This document shows, one piece after another, positions 24,190-33,114 of a DNA stretch of 33,115 nt. The notes below the pieces were generated by a model. It searched no databases and was not told the origin of the DNA. It saw only the letters and a list, made by a program, of their open reading frames with translations. The DNA comes from Prevotella sp. (lineage in GTDB: Bacteria > Bacteroidota > Bacteroidia > Bacteroidales > Bacteroidaceae), in NCBI GenBank assembly GCA_024684515.1, contig JAIKWS010000019.1, positions 1 through 33,115 of the forward strand. The letters are read 5' to 3'. The number at the start of each line of letters is the position of its first letter. Position 1 is the first letter of the stretch. The position numbers and the translations under genes are program-made.

Positions 24190-24761
24190 GGTTTCTTCCC
24201 TAACTTGTTGAACTGGTTCATCGTGATATCGATACCAGCAAGCACAAAACTCTGTATGATGCTGACCGCCTGTTCGATGGCCGGCTGCAGCACCTTCTGC
24301 TCGTCGTCACTATACCGTCCTAGCACCCAGTCGATCTGTCCGCCCATGGGGAAGTCGGCCCCGATGCCCATTCGCAGCCGTGCATACTGCTGTCCTATGA
24401 GCTGCTGGATATGTCCCAGTCCGTTATGGCCACCATTTGAGCCGCTGGCCTTGAGTCTGAACGATCCAAGGGGTAGTGCCACATCATCGCTGACGACGAG
24501 TAGCCTCTGCTGGTCGATACCCTCCTTGTTGAGCCAGTATCTGACGGCATTGCCGCTGAGATTCATATAGGTGGTAGGCTTGAGCAGGAACAGCTTCCTG
24601 CCGCGTAGCGATGTCTCTGCCACGAATCCGTAGCGTCGGTCACTGAAAACAGCATTGGATGCTTTCGCAAAAGCATCCAACACCATGAATCCTGTATTGT
24701 GGCGGGTACTGGCGTATTCATCGCCAGGATTACCCAGCCCGACAATCAAATATTTGTCCAT
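24168..24761 (-). CDS. pth: Peptidyl-tRNA hydrolase
   Basis: 197 residues, the normal bacterial Pth length. Motifs: [20 protein letters not shown] with the catalytic His after [23 protein letters not shown] with the active-site Asp, and [12 protein letters not shown]. The enzyme cleaves peptidyl-tRNA released during abortive translation, in the cytoplasm. It starts 9 nt after the rplY stop and overlaps hslR by 22 nt. The rplY-pth pair is common across bacteria. Confidence 0.98.
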   Translation of the reverse strand: MDKYLIVGLGNPGDEYASTRHNTGFMVLDAFAKASNAVFSDRRYGFVAETSLRGRKLFLLKPTTYMNLSGNAVRYWLNKEGIDQQRLLVVSDDVALPLGSFRLKASGSNGGHNGLGHIQQLIGQQYARLRMGIGADFPMGGQIDWVLGRYSDDEQKVLQPAIEQAVSIIQSFVLAGIDITMNQFNKLGKKPCQQKQE

Positions 24762-24770
24762 AGCCGGTTA

Positions 24771-25367
24771 TTACTCTGCAGCAGCAGCGGCAGCCGACTT
24801 CGAAGCACGGGTCTCCTTGACCGAGCATACCACCACCTGTGCGGGGGTAGTCAGTGTCAGTCCCTCGAACTTCAGCTCACCGACCTTGATAGCCTTGCCC
24901 AGGCCGAGGTTGGTAACGTCGATCTCAAGGATCTCAGGAATCTGCTTGTATGGAGCTGTGACGTCAATCTTGCGGATGCTCAGGTTGAGCTTACCACCCT
25001 CACGCACACCCTGTGCCAGTCCATTGAGCTTGACGGGTATACCAACGGTGATCTCCTTCTGCTCGTTCACCTCGAAGAAGTCAGCATGCAGCAGGGCATC
25101 GGTAGTGGGATGGAACTGCAGCTCCTTGATGATAGCCTTGTGCTCCTTGCCGTCAATAATGAGATTGACAACGAAGACATGGGGTGAATACACAACCTTG
25201 CGAAGCTCAGAAAAAGAAGCAGCGAATGCCAGGGCCTTGGGCAGTCCCTTCTCGTCCTTCTCCTCACCATACAGGTTGCAGGGCACCAGGCCCTCCTTAC
25301 GCATCATCTTTGTGGCCTTCTTGCCAGTGGTCTCACGCTTCTGACCATTGATTGCAATTTCTTTCAT
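24771..25367 (-). CDS. rplY: 50S ribosomal protein bL25 (Ctc form)
   Basis: 198 residues, the long CTC-type L25. The N-terminal 5S rRNA-binding domain shows the basic start ...NGQKRETTGKKATKMMRKEG and VPCNLYG. The C-terminal beta domain shows FHPTTDALLHADFFEV and IPVKLNGLAQGVREGGKL. The protein ends with an alanine-rich tail (KSAAAAAAE). It is the first gene of the minus-strand run to 21008. A -7 box lies 82 nt upstream of the ATG, giving a leader of about 75 nt. Confidence 0.97.
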   Translation of the reverse strand: MKEIAINGQKRETTGKKATKMMRKEGLVPCNLYGEEKDEKGLPKALAFAASFSELRKVVYSPHVFVVNLIIDGKEHKAIIKELQFHPTTDALLHADFFEVNEQKEITVGIPVKLNGLAQGVREGGKLNLSIRKIDVTAPYKQIPEILEIDVTNLGLGKAIKVGELKFEGLTLTTPAQVVVCSVKETRASKSAAAAAAE

Positions 25368-25448
25368 AACTGTTGTGTTACTCTAAATTAAGTGGTTGTT
25401 GAAAATGTTTGTTCGACTTAATTCGCCATCACACGAAAAAAGCGGGTG

Positions 25449-25456
25449 CAAAGGTA
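25449..25456 (-). promoter_or_regulatory. -7 promoter box for the rplY-pth-hslR run
   Basis: The minus strand reads TACCTTTG, a good TAnnTTTG match. The -33 position is AT-rich without a clear TTTG. The leader of about 75 nt could carry regulation, but I see no clear hairpin in it. Confidence 0.55.
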
Positions 25457-25540
25457 CAAAGAATAATTGAAAAAATAAAAAAAAGAAAGGATAAAATTCA
25501 AAAAGACAGCCTTTTTCTTGTATAATAGGAGAAAAATAGC

Positions 25541-25548
25541 TAATTTTG
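25541..25548 (+). promoter_or_regulatory. -7 promoter box for nusB
   Basis: TAATTTTG lies 25 nt before the nusB ATG. A TTG at 25518-25520, about 20 nt upstream, may serve as the -33 element. Confidence 0.55.
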
Positions 25549-25573
25549 CATCGACAAACATATCATATGCTAA

Positions 25574-26509
25574 ATGATTAACAGAGAAATCATCAGAATC
25601 AAGATTGTTCAGTTAACCTATGCGTACTATCAAAATGGTAACAAGAACATAGACACGGCTGAGAAGGAGTTGTTTTTCAGCCTATCTAAATCCTACGACC
25701 TGTACAACCACCTGCTCGCACTCATCGTAGCCATCACACAAGAGTCACGACGCCGGCTGGAGGTGCTACAGGCAAAGGCAAGACGTGAGGGTGCAGAGGC
25801 ACCCAGCCAGCGGTTTGCATTCAACAGGTTTGCCGTACAGCTGGAGAACAACAAGCAACTGCACGAGTTCCTCGAGAACCAGAAGCACACCTGGTCCGAC
25901 GAGCCGGAGTTCGTGGGTAAGATGCTGGAGCAGATTGAGCAGAGCCAGATCTACGTAGACTATCTTCAAGGTGAAGACAGCTACGATGCCGACCGCGAGC
26001 TGTGGCGACGTCTCTACCGCACACTGATACAGGAGAACAGCGACCTGGATACACTGCTAGAGGAGCAGAGCCTATACTGGAACGACGACAAGGAGGTGGT
26101 CGACACATTCGTGCTGAAGACCATCAAGCGATTTGAGGAGAAAAACGGTTCCAAGCAGGAGCTGCTGCCGGAATACGACTCGGAAGAGGAGAAAGACTAT
26201 GCCCGCAAGCTGTTCAGGGCTACCATCCTCAATGCCGACGACTACCAGCGGTATATGAGCGAGGCATCCTTCAACTGGGATTTCTCACGCCTGGCGTATA
26301 TGGACGTGGTGATCATGCAGATAGCCATTGCCGAGATGCTCACCTTCCCCAGCATTCCAGTCAGTGTCACCATCAACGAATTCGTCAACCTGGCAAAGGT
26401 CTACTCTACACCACGCAGCTACGGCTATATCAACGGGATGCTCGACGGCATTGCCAGACATCTCTACCGAGAGGGCCTGATGCAGAAAAGACCCGACACA
26501 CGGAACTAG
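25574..26509 (+). CDS. nusB: Transcription antitermination factor NusB (long Bacteroidetes form)
   Basis: 311 residues, about twice the length of E. coli NusB. The C-terminal 140 residues carry the NusB fold: ARKLFRATILNADDYQRYMSE, then WDFSRLAYMDVVIMQIAIAEMLTF, PSIPVSVTINEFVNLAKVYSTPRSYGYINGMLDGI, all outlined only. NusB with NusE binds the boxA RNA of rRNA leaders and prevents early termination. The N-terminal half is a helical extension, rich in charged residues, that I take to be usual in Bacteroidetes. An ATG at 25567 in another frame stops at once and is not a start. It leads the nusB-yajC-ybbR-coaE run. Confidence 0.95.
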   Translation: MINREIIRIKIVQLTYAYYQNGNKNIDTAEKELFFSLSKSYDLYNHLLALIVAITQESRRRLEVLQAKARREGAEAPSQRFAFNRFAVQLENNKQLHEFLENQKHTWSDEPEFVGKMLEQIEQSQIYVDYLQGEDSYDADRELWRRLYRTLIQENSDLDTLLEEQSLYWNDDKEVVDTFVLKTIKRFEEKNGSKQELLPEYDSEEEKDYARKLFRATILNADDYQRYMSEASFNWDFSRLAYMDVVIMQIAIAEMLTFPSIPVSVTINEFVNLAKVYSTPRSYGYINGMLDGIARHLYREGLMQKRPDTRN

Positions 26510-26569
26510 TACCCTAGCTCCCTCAGCAAGAACAAGAACTCACATAAACAATAAACTCACACAACAACA

Positions 26570-26884
26570 ATGACAAACATTCTTTTACAAGCCCAGCAGG
26601 GTGGTGGCGGCATGATGATGCTGCTGATGATGGTGGCTATCTTTGCCATCATGTATTTCTTCATGATTCGTCCACAGCAGAAACAGCAGAAGGCAATCCG
26701 CAACTTCCAGAACCAGCTGGCAGAAGGCATGGCCGTGGTGGTGGGAAGCGGTATCTACGGCACAGTGAAAAGCGTTGACCTGGCCCGCAACACCGTCGAC
26801 GTGAAGATTGCCAAGGACGTGGTCATCACCGTTTCGAAAAATGCCGTCTTCCAGGATACGGCCAGCATACCACTCCAGAAGTAA
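26570..26884 (+). CDS. yajC: Preprotein translocase accessory subunit YajC
   Basis: 104 residues with one membrane segment at about 15-36 (MMMLLMMVAIFAIMYFFMIRP) followed directly by the family hallmark RPQQKQQKAIRNFQNQL and the soluble beta domain (GMAVVVGSGIYGTVKSVD). YajC associates with SecDF and SecYEG at the inner membrane. The gene lies 60 nt after nusB and 15 nt before ybbR. No promoter is visible in the gap. Confidence 0.96.
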   Translation: MTNILLQAQQGGGGMMMLLMMVAIFAIMYFFMIRPQQKQQKAIRNFQNQLAEGMAVVVGSGIYGTVKSVDLARNTVDVKIAKDVVITVSKNAVFQDTASIPLQK

Positions 26885-26899
26885 TCACTGCCACAGAAG

Positions 26900-27877
26900 A
26901 TGGGCGACTTCTTCAACACCCTCAGGCGTTTCCTGTTTGGCTGGGCCAACAGGGAATTCCTGATTTTCCTGGTCTTTCTGGTAGTAGCTGGAATCTTCTG
27001 GCTCCTGACAACGCTCAACGAGGACTTCGAGCAGGAGATGAAGATTCCAGTACGATTTGTGAATGTACCCAAGGACGTGGTCATCACCTCTGGCGAAGAG
27101 GATACCCTGCGTGTCACCATACGCGACAAGGGCATCAGCCTCATCACCTACCTGTATAGACGCAACAAGAAGCCTATCACCATCGATTTCCACCGCTATG
27201 CAGACGACAACGGCAAGGGCATGATACCCGGTAGCGACATACTGCGACTGGTGAATGCACAACTGCCGGCATCGGCAAAGGCCATCAGCGTGAAACCAGA
27301 AACGGAGGTGTTCTTCTACAACAATGGTGAAAAGAAGAAAATTCCCGTCAGCTATCAGGGAAAGGTAGTCCCCGACAGGCCCTATTTCATCTCGAACATT
27401 GAATACCTGCCCGACAGCATCACCATCTATGCCAACGAAGACAAGATGGACAGCATCACCAAGGTATATACCGAGGCCCTCATGCTAACTGACTTCCGCG
27501 ACTCGGTAGAAGTGAAGGCACGGCTACAGAAGATAGAAGGAGTGAAAATGGTGCCCGATGCCGTGACCATACGATTCCTGACCGACATGCTTACAGAGGT
27601 GACCATCGACGATGTGCCTGTAAAAGGCATCAACATGCCCGAAGGCAAGAAACTGCGAACCTTCCCGGCCAAGATTTCCGTCAGCTTCGTCACCGGCATG
27701 AAGAACTACCAGCACATGTCGCCCAACGACTTCCTTATCGTGGCCGACTACAACGAGCTGAATGCCGACACATCGGCACAGTGCAACGTCTACCTCCGAC
27801 TGCAGCCTACCAACATACAACGTGTCAGACTGGCTACCGACAAGGTGGACTATCTCATCGAAGAACTACAGCCATGA
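26900..27877 (+). CDS. YbbR-like domain protein
   Basis: 325 residues with an N-terminal membrane segment at about 19-39 (EFLIFLVFLVVAGIFWLLTTL) and then YbbR-type beta modules facing the periplasm (VPVRFVNVPKDVV-like start, LRVTIRDKGISLITYL, ITIYANEDKMDSITKVYTEAL). In Firmicutes a YbbR protein (CdaR) controls the c-di-AMP cyclase CdaA; no cyclase gene is next to it here, so the role in this organism is open. It is packed between yajC (15 nt) and coaE, whose start codon overlaps this gene's stop (ATGA). Confidence 0.88.
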   Translation: MGDFFNTLRRFLFGWANREFLIFLVFLVVAGIFWLLTTLNEDFEQEMKIPVRFVNVPKDVVITSGEEDTLRVTIRDKGISLITYLYRRNKKPITIDFHRYADDNGKGMIPGSDILRLVNAQLPASAKAISVKPETEVFFYNNGEKKKIPVSYQGKVVPDRPYFISNIEYLPDSITIYANEDKMDSITKVYTEALMLTDFRDSVEVKARLQKIEGVKMVPDAVTIRFLTDMLTEVTIDDVPVKGINMPEGKKLRTFPAKISVSFVTGMKNYQHMSPNDFLIVADYNELNADTSAQCNVYLRLQPTNIQRVRLATDKVDYLIEELQP

Positions 27878-28449
27878 AACGGATTGCCATCACAGGAGGG
27901 ATAGGCAGCGGCAAGAGCTATGTCTGCCGGCTGCTGAACCAACGGGGTATAGACATCTACGACTGTGACGATGCCGCTAAACGGCTCATGCATAGCTCAA
28001 CACGACTACGCGAACAGCTCACACAGCTTATCGGACCCGATACATATATTAATAATGTATTGAACAAAGCTGCCGTGGCACAATTCCTGCTGGCATCGGA
28101 TGACAATGCACATGCCATCGACAGCATCGTGCATCCTGCCGTTGCAGAGGATTTCAGAAATAGCGGACTGACATGGATGGAATGTGCCATTCTCTATGAG
28201 TCGGGCTTCGACCAACTGGTGGACCTGGTCATCGTGGTCACGGCACCTGAGGAGGTACGGCTACAGCGAATCATCAACCGCGACGATATCACACCGCAGA
28301 AAGCAAGGGAGTGGATCTCCAGGCAGTGGCCACAGCAAGAGCTGCAGAGACGGGCCGACTACGAGATTCGCAACGACGGCCTTCTGCCACTGGAACCACA
28401 AATAGACAATATCATTCAACAAATAACAACATGCAACAGACAATTCTAG
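27874..28449 (+). CDS. coaE: Dephospho-CoA kinase
   Basis: 191 residues from the ATG at 27874 (MKRIAITGGIGSGKS), which overlaps the ybbR stop by four bases. A longer in-frame reading upstream lies inside ybbR and is rejected. The P-loop GGIGSGKS is at 8-15, followed by DCDDAAKRLMHSS, the family DxD-type motif, and the CoaE lid/helix regions (VVTAPEEVRLQRIINRDDIT). The enzyme adds the 3' phosphate in the last step of coenzyme A synthesis in the cytoplasm. The next gene starts 19 nt before the coaE stop. Confidence 0.95.
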   Translation: MKRIAITGGIGSGKSYVCRLLNQRGIDIYDCDDAAKRLMHSSTRLREQLTQLIGPDTYINNVLNKAAVAQFLLASDDNAHAIDSIVHPAVAEDFRNSGLTWMECAILYESGFDQLVDLVIVVTAPEEVRLQRIINRDDITPQKAREWISRQWPQQELQRRADYEIRNDGLLPLEPQIDNIIQQITTCNRQF

Positions 28450-29036
28450 CTATCGCCGGCAAGCCCGGACTCTACAAACTCATCTCACGTGGTAAGAACA
28501 GCCTCATCGTAGAGGCTCTGGATGCCACACATAAACGTATGCCTGCCTTCGGCTCCGACCGCATCACGTCGCTGGCCGACATCGCCATGTTCACCGAAAC
28601 AGACGATGTGCCACTGATGGACGTACTCGACAGCCTGAAGACACTGGAGAGCGGCAAGACGACATCAATCGACTACCGCAAAGCCAGTGGCGACGAGCTG
28701 CGTGACTTCTTCGCTAAGGTGCTACCCAACTACGATCGCGATCGTGTACATACCAGCGACATCAAGAAGCTCATCCAGTGGTATAACATCCTCGTGGAAA
28801 ACGGCATCACCGACTTTAAGGAGGAGATGAAGCCTACGGAGGGTGATAACATTGACGACCGACAGGAAGATAAGAAGGAAGAGGAAAAGACTCAAACCGA
28901 AAAGGCTGAAAAGGCAGAGGCTGAGAAACCAGCCAAGGCAGAGAAAACTGCCAAGGCAGAGAAAACTGCTAAGGCAGAAAAACCTGCCAAGGCTGAGAAT
29001 GCCAAGAGCTCCAAAAAGACAGCAGAAAGCAAATAA
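28431..29036 (+). CDS. DUF5606 domain protein with Lys/Ala/Glu-rich tail
   Basis: 201 residues from the ATG at 28431, 19 nt inside coaE. The N-terminal about 135 residues match the DUF5606 pattern: MQQTILAIAGKPGLYKLISR, RMPAFGSDRITSLADIAMFT, then VLPNYDRDRVHTSDIKKLIQWY. The C-terminal 60 residues are low-complexity repeats of AEKPAKAEKTAK type, predicted disordered or single-helix. Function is unknown; a nucleic-acid or ribosome link is only suggested by the gene neighbourhood and the Lys-rich tail. The closely related repeats in the DNA (AAGGCAGAGAAAACTGCC units) make this tail prone to length change. Confidence 0.88.
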   Translation: MQQTILAIAGKPGLYKLISRGKNSLIVEALDATHKRMPAFGSDRITSLADIAMFTETDDVPLMDVLDSLKTLESGKTTSIDYRKASGDELRDFFAKVLPNYDRDRVHTSDIKKLIQWYNILVENGITDFKEEMKPTEGDNIDDRQEDKKEEEKTQTEKAEKAEAEKPAKAEKTAKAEKTAKAEKPAKAENAKSSKKTAESK

Positions 29037-29159
29037 AGCTTCTCGGCAGGATGCTCTCCCCTACCCCCTTCTTTGGGACGGGGTCTGCTTTTTAGAGCAG
29101 TGAAAGGCCGTAACATCTGCGAAACAGCTTGCTGCCTCTAGGCAGGAAACGATCAGAAA

Positions 29160-29196
29160 AAAGAAATGCAGTCCATTCATCTGGCTGCATTTCTTT
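29160..29196. terminator. Bidirectional terminator between DUF5606 and the outer-membrane barrel gene
   Basis: The arms AAAGAAATGCAG (29160-29171) and CTGCATTTCTTT (29185-29196) form a perfect 12-bp stem with T-rich sequence on the right (+) and A-rich sequence on the left, so it can serve both convergent genes. Confidence 0.85.
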
Positions 29197-29223
29197 GTTT
29201 ATATATCGGTAGTATGTGTTGTC

Positions 29224-32200
29224 CTAGAAGCGTCCGGGGCCTCCGAAGCCACCTCCTCCGAAGCCACCGCCACGGCCTCCACGGCCACCACCGCCTCCGC
29301 GGCCACCTCCGAAGCCACCGCCCATGCCCATACGCATGCCCTGACGAGCCTCACGGTTGCCAAACAGGTTGAGACGATAGATGACGTGCAGCATGGCATA
29401 GCTCGTGATGGCATTATACTCGTTGTCGGTACGTGACATAGCCGAGATCTGACGAGAGAAGGTCGACTGCTGGTGCAGGATATCATAGAACTGCAATGAG
29501 ACGGTGAGGGGCTTGCCCTGCAGGAATCCGTGCGAGATCTGTGCGTTCCAGATCAGCTCGTTGGTGTTCATCGACGAGTCGCTATAGCCACGACGGCTGT
29601 TCATGCCCATGTCGGTAGCCAGCTGGGTGCCCCAGGGCATCGTGAGCGTGGTGTTGAAGCCATAGGCAAAGCTCCAGGTGTCGAGGTCCGACTGCGACTG
29701 CAGCTCGTTGCGAGAGTGCGTATAGTTGACCGAGCCGTTGAGCTCCACCTCCAGCCAGCTGTTGCGATAGCTGAATCCCAGACGCTCGCCGATGGTGGTC
29801 GACTTGGTATAGTTCTTCGTTGCCGTAGCACTACGGTCCAGGTTGATATAGCTCACGTGATGGTTGTAGCTGCCATTGGTCGAGGTGTTCATGCTGAAGT
29901 ATCCCAGGGTGTCGAGTGCCGTGTTGAACGTGATATTGGCATTGGCATTCCAGTTGCCGTTGATATTCTCCGGACGCGAGTAGCTACCACCGGTGTTCGG
30001 GTCGTAGGTCACCATGTTCGAGATGCTGTTGCTCGTGGTAGAGAAGCCGGCATTGGCGAAGATGAAGCGTTGGTGGTTCTGATAATAGTTGTTATAGCGC
30101 AGGTTGAAACGCTGGGTGAACGATGGCTTCAGCGAAGCATTACCGGTACGGATGTTCAGGGGGTCGGTATTATCGGTGATGACAAGCAGGTCGTTCATCG
30201 AGGGCTGGCTGGTGTTGCCGCGATACTCGAAGCGCAGGTTGCCCTGTTCGGAGAAACGCCAGCGGAAATTGGCTGTCGGCGACCAGTTGAGCACGTTGCG
30301 AACGGTGTCGATGCGGGTGTTCAGGTACTCCTGATGATAGTCCGACGTCTGGGGAATCAGCTGCACACCGACATTGAAGTCGTAGGTATTGCGGATGAAG
30401 CGCAGCATCACCTCGGCCGTGTGGATATAGTTCTTGTACTCCGAATACTGTCCCAGGCTGTCCACCTCATACATCGGGTTGTTATACTGTGGGCCCATGA
30501 AGCCTGACCAGTCGCGATACACGGGTGTGACTTTCGAGAAGTCCATATCACGGTAGGGAGGATTCGAGAAGTCGTAGGTCGTATTGTCGCTCTTGTTATA
30601 GTTGTACTGGAAGGTATAGCTCAGCTGCAGGAAGGTGGCACGGGCGATGGGCTCGCTATACGATGCACGCACGCTGTAGTTCCATGAGTTGGTGGGTGTC
30701 ATCCTGTAGCGGTTGGTCTGATAGTCACTCACATAGATGACCGAGTCGCCACCCTGACTGCTTCTCACCACGAAGGGCATGGTACTCTGATAGAGGCTCA
30801 CCATGTTGCTCGACATCTGCAGGTTCTCGTTCTTGTTGTAGTTACCAGTCAACTGCAGGGTGATGTTACGTCCGGTATTGCTCAGCTTGCGGTTCACCTG
30901 GAAGGTACCACCCAGCTGCTTGGTCTTGCCATAGCTCAGCGAGTTGCTGGTGTTGAAGTTCACGGCGATATCTTCCAGGTCACCGCCCCGCTTCAGGGCT
31001 TCCTGCATCACGGCCGCACTCAGCAGCTGGTAGCTGATATGGTTGTAGGGATCGTCTTTGAAGGTGGCCGAAGCGTTCCAGCCTAGACCGTCGTTGGTCG
31101 AATAGCTCAGGTTCGGACGGAAGCTGATGTTCCACATCGTATCGGGTGTCCACTCTATACGGCCACCGGCACTCCAGCTGTTGGAACGTGAGTAGTTCTG
31201 CCTGACTGAGTTCTGGAACGACTGTGTGCCGTAGAAGTTCTCCGATGCCGTGCGCGACCAGGTGTCACCATCGCGATGGTTCCAGTTCACGTTGGCCTGC
31301 GCAATGAGCTTGTCGGTCTTCTCATAGTTATAGTTGAGCATGCCCGACTTCATGGCGTTCAGACCGCCACCACCCATGCCACGGCCACCACCGAAGCCAC
31401 GGCCACCGCCACCACCGAAGCCCATGTCGTTGGTGTTGTTGGCATTCAGCATACCCATCAGTCGCGAGTCACCCCTCATGTGCATGCCAAACAGACGGGC
31501 AGCATAGCGGTCCTTGGTACCCACGCCCAGGTCGGCATTGGCCATCGTACCCATGTTCATGCCTGCACGCAGTCCGAAGTCCAGCACGGTCTGCTCGTTG
31601 CCGTCATCGATACCGGTGATACGTGCCAGGTCGCTCTTCTCATCGTAGGTCCTGATACGCTCCACGATGCTCGTGGGCAGGTTCTTCATGGCGGTCTTGG
31701 TGTCGCCAAACTCCTTGCCGTCGACACGTACCTTCGAAACCGACTTGCCGTTGATCTTTATGTTGCCATCATCGTCAACCTCGGCACCGGGCAGACGCTT
31801 CACCAGCTCCTCGACCACCGATCCCTCGGCTGTCTTAAAGGCATCGGCATTGTAGATCAGTGTGTCACCCTTCGACTGCACACGTGCCACGTTGCGAACG
31901 ACTTCCACATTCTTCAGCATCTTCGAGTCGGGCTCCATCACCAGCGTACCCAGCTTCTGTGGCTGACCGCTCATCGTGATGTCCCGATACAAAGGCTTAT
32001 AGCCTACATACGTAACACGCAGCACATACTTGCCATCGCGAGGTGCCGTCATCTGGAAGACACCGCTGAGGTTTGTCACTGCGTTGGTCACCAGTGTCGA
32101 GTCTTGCTTCAACAGCGAGACGGTGGCCTGGATGACGGCTTCGTTGAGTTCTTTGTCAACGATGGTACCACTGATGGTACGCTGGGCACTTGCTGAGAGG

Positions 32201-32244
32201 GCCGTCGTCAACATCACGGCCATCATGAGTAGAAATCGTTTCAT
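29224..32244 (-). CDS. TonB-receptor-like outer-membrane beta-barrel protein with carboxypeptidase-regulatory-like domain
   Basis: 1006 residues. A Sec signal peptide (MKRFLLMMAVMLTTALSASA) is followed by a CarboxypepD_reg-like domain at about 22-105 (RTISGTIVDKELNEAVIQATV, then YVLRVTYVGYKPL), a plug-like segment at about 110-230 (VEELVKRLPGAEVDDDGNIKING, KVRVDGKEF) and a long barrel of alternating aromatic strands up to about 968. Two glycine-rich tracts stand out: residues 274-294 (MGFGGGGGRGFGGGRGMGGGG) and the last 38 residues (GGGFGGGRGGGGGRGG and on to GGPGRF), which lie after the last predicted strand. The family is outer-membrane beta-barrel proteins (OMP_b-brl_3 type), not a classical SusC. 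No partner SusD is adjacent. Substrate is unknown. Upstream no clear -7 box is seen. Confidence 0.9.
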   Translation of the reverse strand: MKRFLLMMAVMLTTALSASAQRTISGTIVDKELNEAVIQATVSLLKQDSTLVTNAVTNLSGVFQMTAPRDGKYVLRVTYVGYKPLYRDITMSGQPQKLGTLVMEPDSKMLKNVEVVRNVARVQSKGDTLIYNADAFKTAEGSVVEELVKRLPGAEVDDDGNIKINGKSVSKVRVDGKEFGDTKTAMKNLPTSIVERIRTYDEKSDLARITGIDDGNEQTVLDFGLRAGMNMGTMANADLGVGTKDRYAARLFGMHMRGDSRLMGMLNANNTNDMGFGGGGGRGFGGGRGMGGGGLNAMKSGMLNYNYEKTDKLIAQANVNWNHRDGDTWSRTASENFYGTQSFQNSVRQNYSRSNSWSAGGRIEWTPDTMWNISFRPNLSYSTNDGLGWNASATFKDDPYNHISYQLLSAAVMQEALKRGGDLEDIAVNFNTSNSLSYGKTKQLGGTFQVNRKLSNTGRNITLQLTGNYNKNENLQMSSNMVSLYQSTMPFVVRSSQGGDSVIYVSDYQTNRYRMTPTNSWNYSVRASYSEPIARATFLQLSYTFQYNYNKSDNTTYDFSNPPYRDMDFSKVTPVYRDWSGFMGPQYNNPMYEVDSLGQYSEYKNYIHTAEVMLRFIRNTYDFNVGVQLIPQTSDYHQEYLNTRIDTVRNVLNWSPTANFRWRFSEQGNLRFEYRGNTSQPSMNDLLVITDNTDPLNIRTGNASLKPSFTQRFNLRYNNYYQNHQRFIFANAGFSTTSNSISNMVTYDPNTGGSYSRPENINGNWNANANITFNTALDTLGYFSMNTSTNGSYNHHVSYINLDRSATATKNYTKSTTIGERLGFSYRNSWLEVELNGSVNYTHSRNELQSQSDLDTWSFAYGFNTTLTMPWGTQLATDMGMNSRRGYSDSSMNTNELIWNAQISHGFLQGKPLTVSLQFYDILHQQSTFSRQISAMSRTDNEYNAITSYAMLHVIYRLNLFGNREARQGMRMGMGGGFGGGRGGGGGRGGRGGGFGGGGFGGPGRF

Positions 32245-32640
32245 TTCGTTAGGGAATTTATTTCCATAATTATTTAACTACTTTCTCAGACGAAAGGAAA
32301 GAATAAAGGTTTAACTTCTTTTCCGAAAAATTTTCAAATGCCAAGATAAGCTATTCATTTCCCCCATATCTTTCACATTATTATATATAGCCTTTCCCAT
32401 TTTTCCTCTTTTCTTCTTTTCGTCTTATACATTATAACATTTGACGCGTGGGTCAGGTTCTCGTTGGCAAAAATCCCTCCAACCCTCCACTCTCCTTTAA
32501 ATACGCAAAAAGAGAGTCAAAGAGTTGTTTTGAACATACAATATAAATATTTGAAGTTATGTTCCGCAAATCAAAAAGAAAACTCACAAATTTGCAGATT
32601 ATTTGCAAATCCGAGAGTTTCCTTGATGAATCTCGAAAAA
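32245..32640. other. AT-rich intergenic region, no gene seen
   Basis: About 400 bp of AT-rich DNA between two minus-strand genes. It should hold the promoter of the outer-membrane barrel gene, but no perfect TAnnTTTG is found on the minus strand. Near 32579-32620 an imperfect hairpin is present (AAACTC...AATTTGCA gattat TTGCAAAT...GAGTTT), which could be a terminator for the gene ending at 32641 or an operator. One open frame of about 65 codons on the + strand has no start context or family likeness and is not called. Confidence 0.5.
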
Positions 32641-33114
32641 CTATTGCCCAAGGAACTCTGATGCCATACGGTTGATTTCATCAATGTCCATCGGTTCAAG
32701 CACAATCTCTTCTGGTTGCAAGTTCAGCAGGAACTGCATATAGCTGGGGAGAGTTAACATATGCCCTTCTCTGCCTATATTGTAGTCACCGAACTTTATA
32801 ATCTGTTTGACATGATACTTCTCTGGGTGGTTCAAAACAGTTCTTGCACTTTTAGATTTGCTTGACTTTGTCTTGACTTCCAGCGGAACACACTCTCCGT
32901 TCATTCGCACAAGGAAATCCAATTCCAATCCAGAATCCTTTTGGAAATAGTAAAGGTTCTGCGTTTTCTTGTGAAGCGTGTCGGCCATCAGATTCTCGTA
33001 TATAGCACCTTTGAAACCACCAAGATTGCCTTGAAGAATGTCTGCGCGTGTTCCCTCTCCAAGCATCTCTACGAGCAAGCCAATATCGGACATATAGACT
33101 TTGAAAACATTGTC
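32641..33114 (-). CDS. AAA ATPase of the DUF4143 type, C-terminal part (5' end outside window)
   Basis: The frame is open to the right edge of the window (157 residues visible). The apparent Met at 33093 is internal: the residues before it read DNVFKVYMSDIGLL, the typical KVYMSDIGLL-type entry of the DUF4143 domain. Further family marks are GAIYENLMADTL, LYYFQKDSGLELDFLVR (nuclease-like DxD/ELDF strand) and VPLEVKTKSSKSKSARTVL (ExK). Full-length members have an N-terminal AAA domain with Walker A motif, which lies outside. These proteins are common accessory genes in Bacteroidetes; the function is unknown, with toxin or nuclease-like roles only suggested. Lower GC than the neighbours suggests recent acquisition. 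Confidence 0.85.
   Translation of the reverse strand, partial: DNVFKVYMSDIGLLVEMLGEGTRADILQGNLGGFKGAIYENLMADTLHKKTQNLYYFQKDSGLELDFLVRMNGECVPLEVKTKSSKSKSARTVLNHPEKYHVKQIIKFGDYNIGREGHMLTLPSYMQFLLNLQPEEIVLEPMDIDEINRMASEFLGQ

Noticed and set aside
32464..32661. 65-codon open frame on the + strand near the right end
   Set aside because: It has no start context or family likeness and overlaps the end of the DUF4143-type gene and an AT-rich hairpin.
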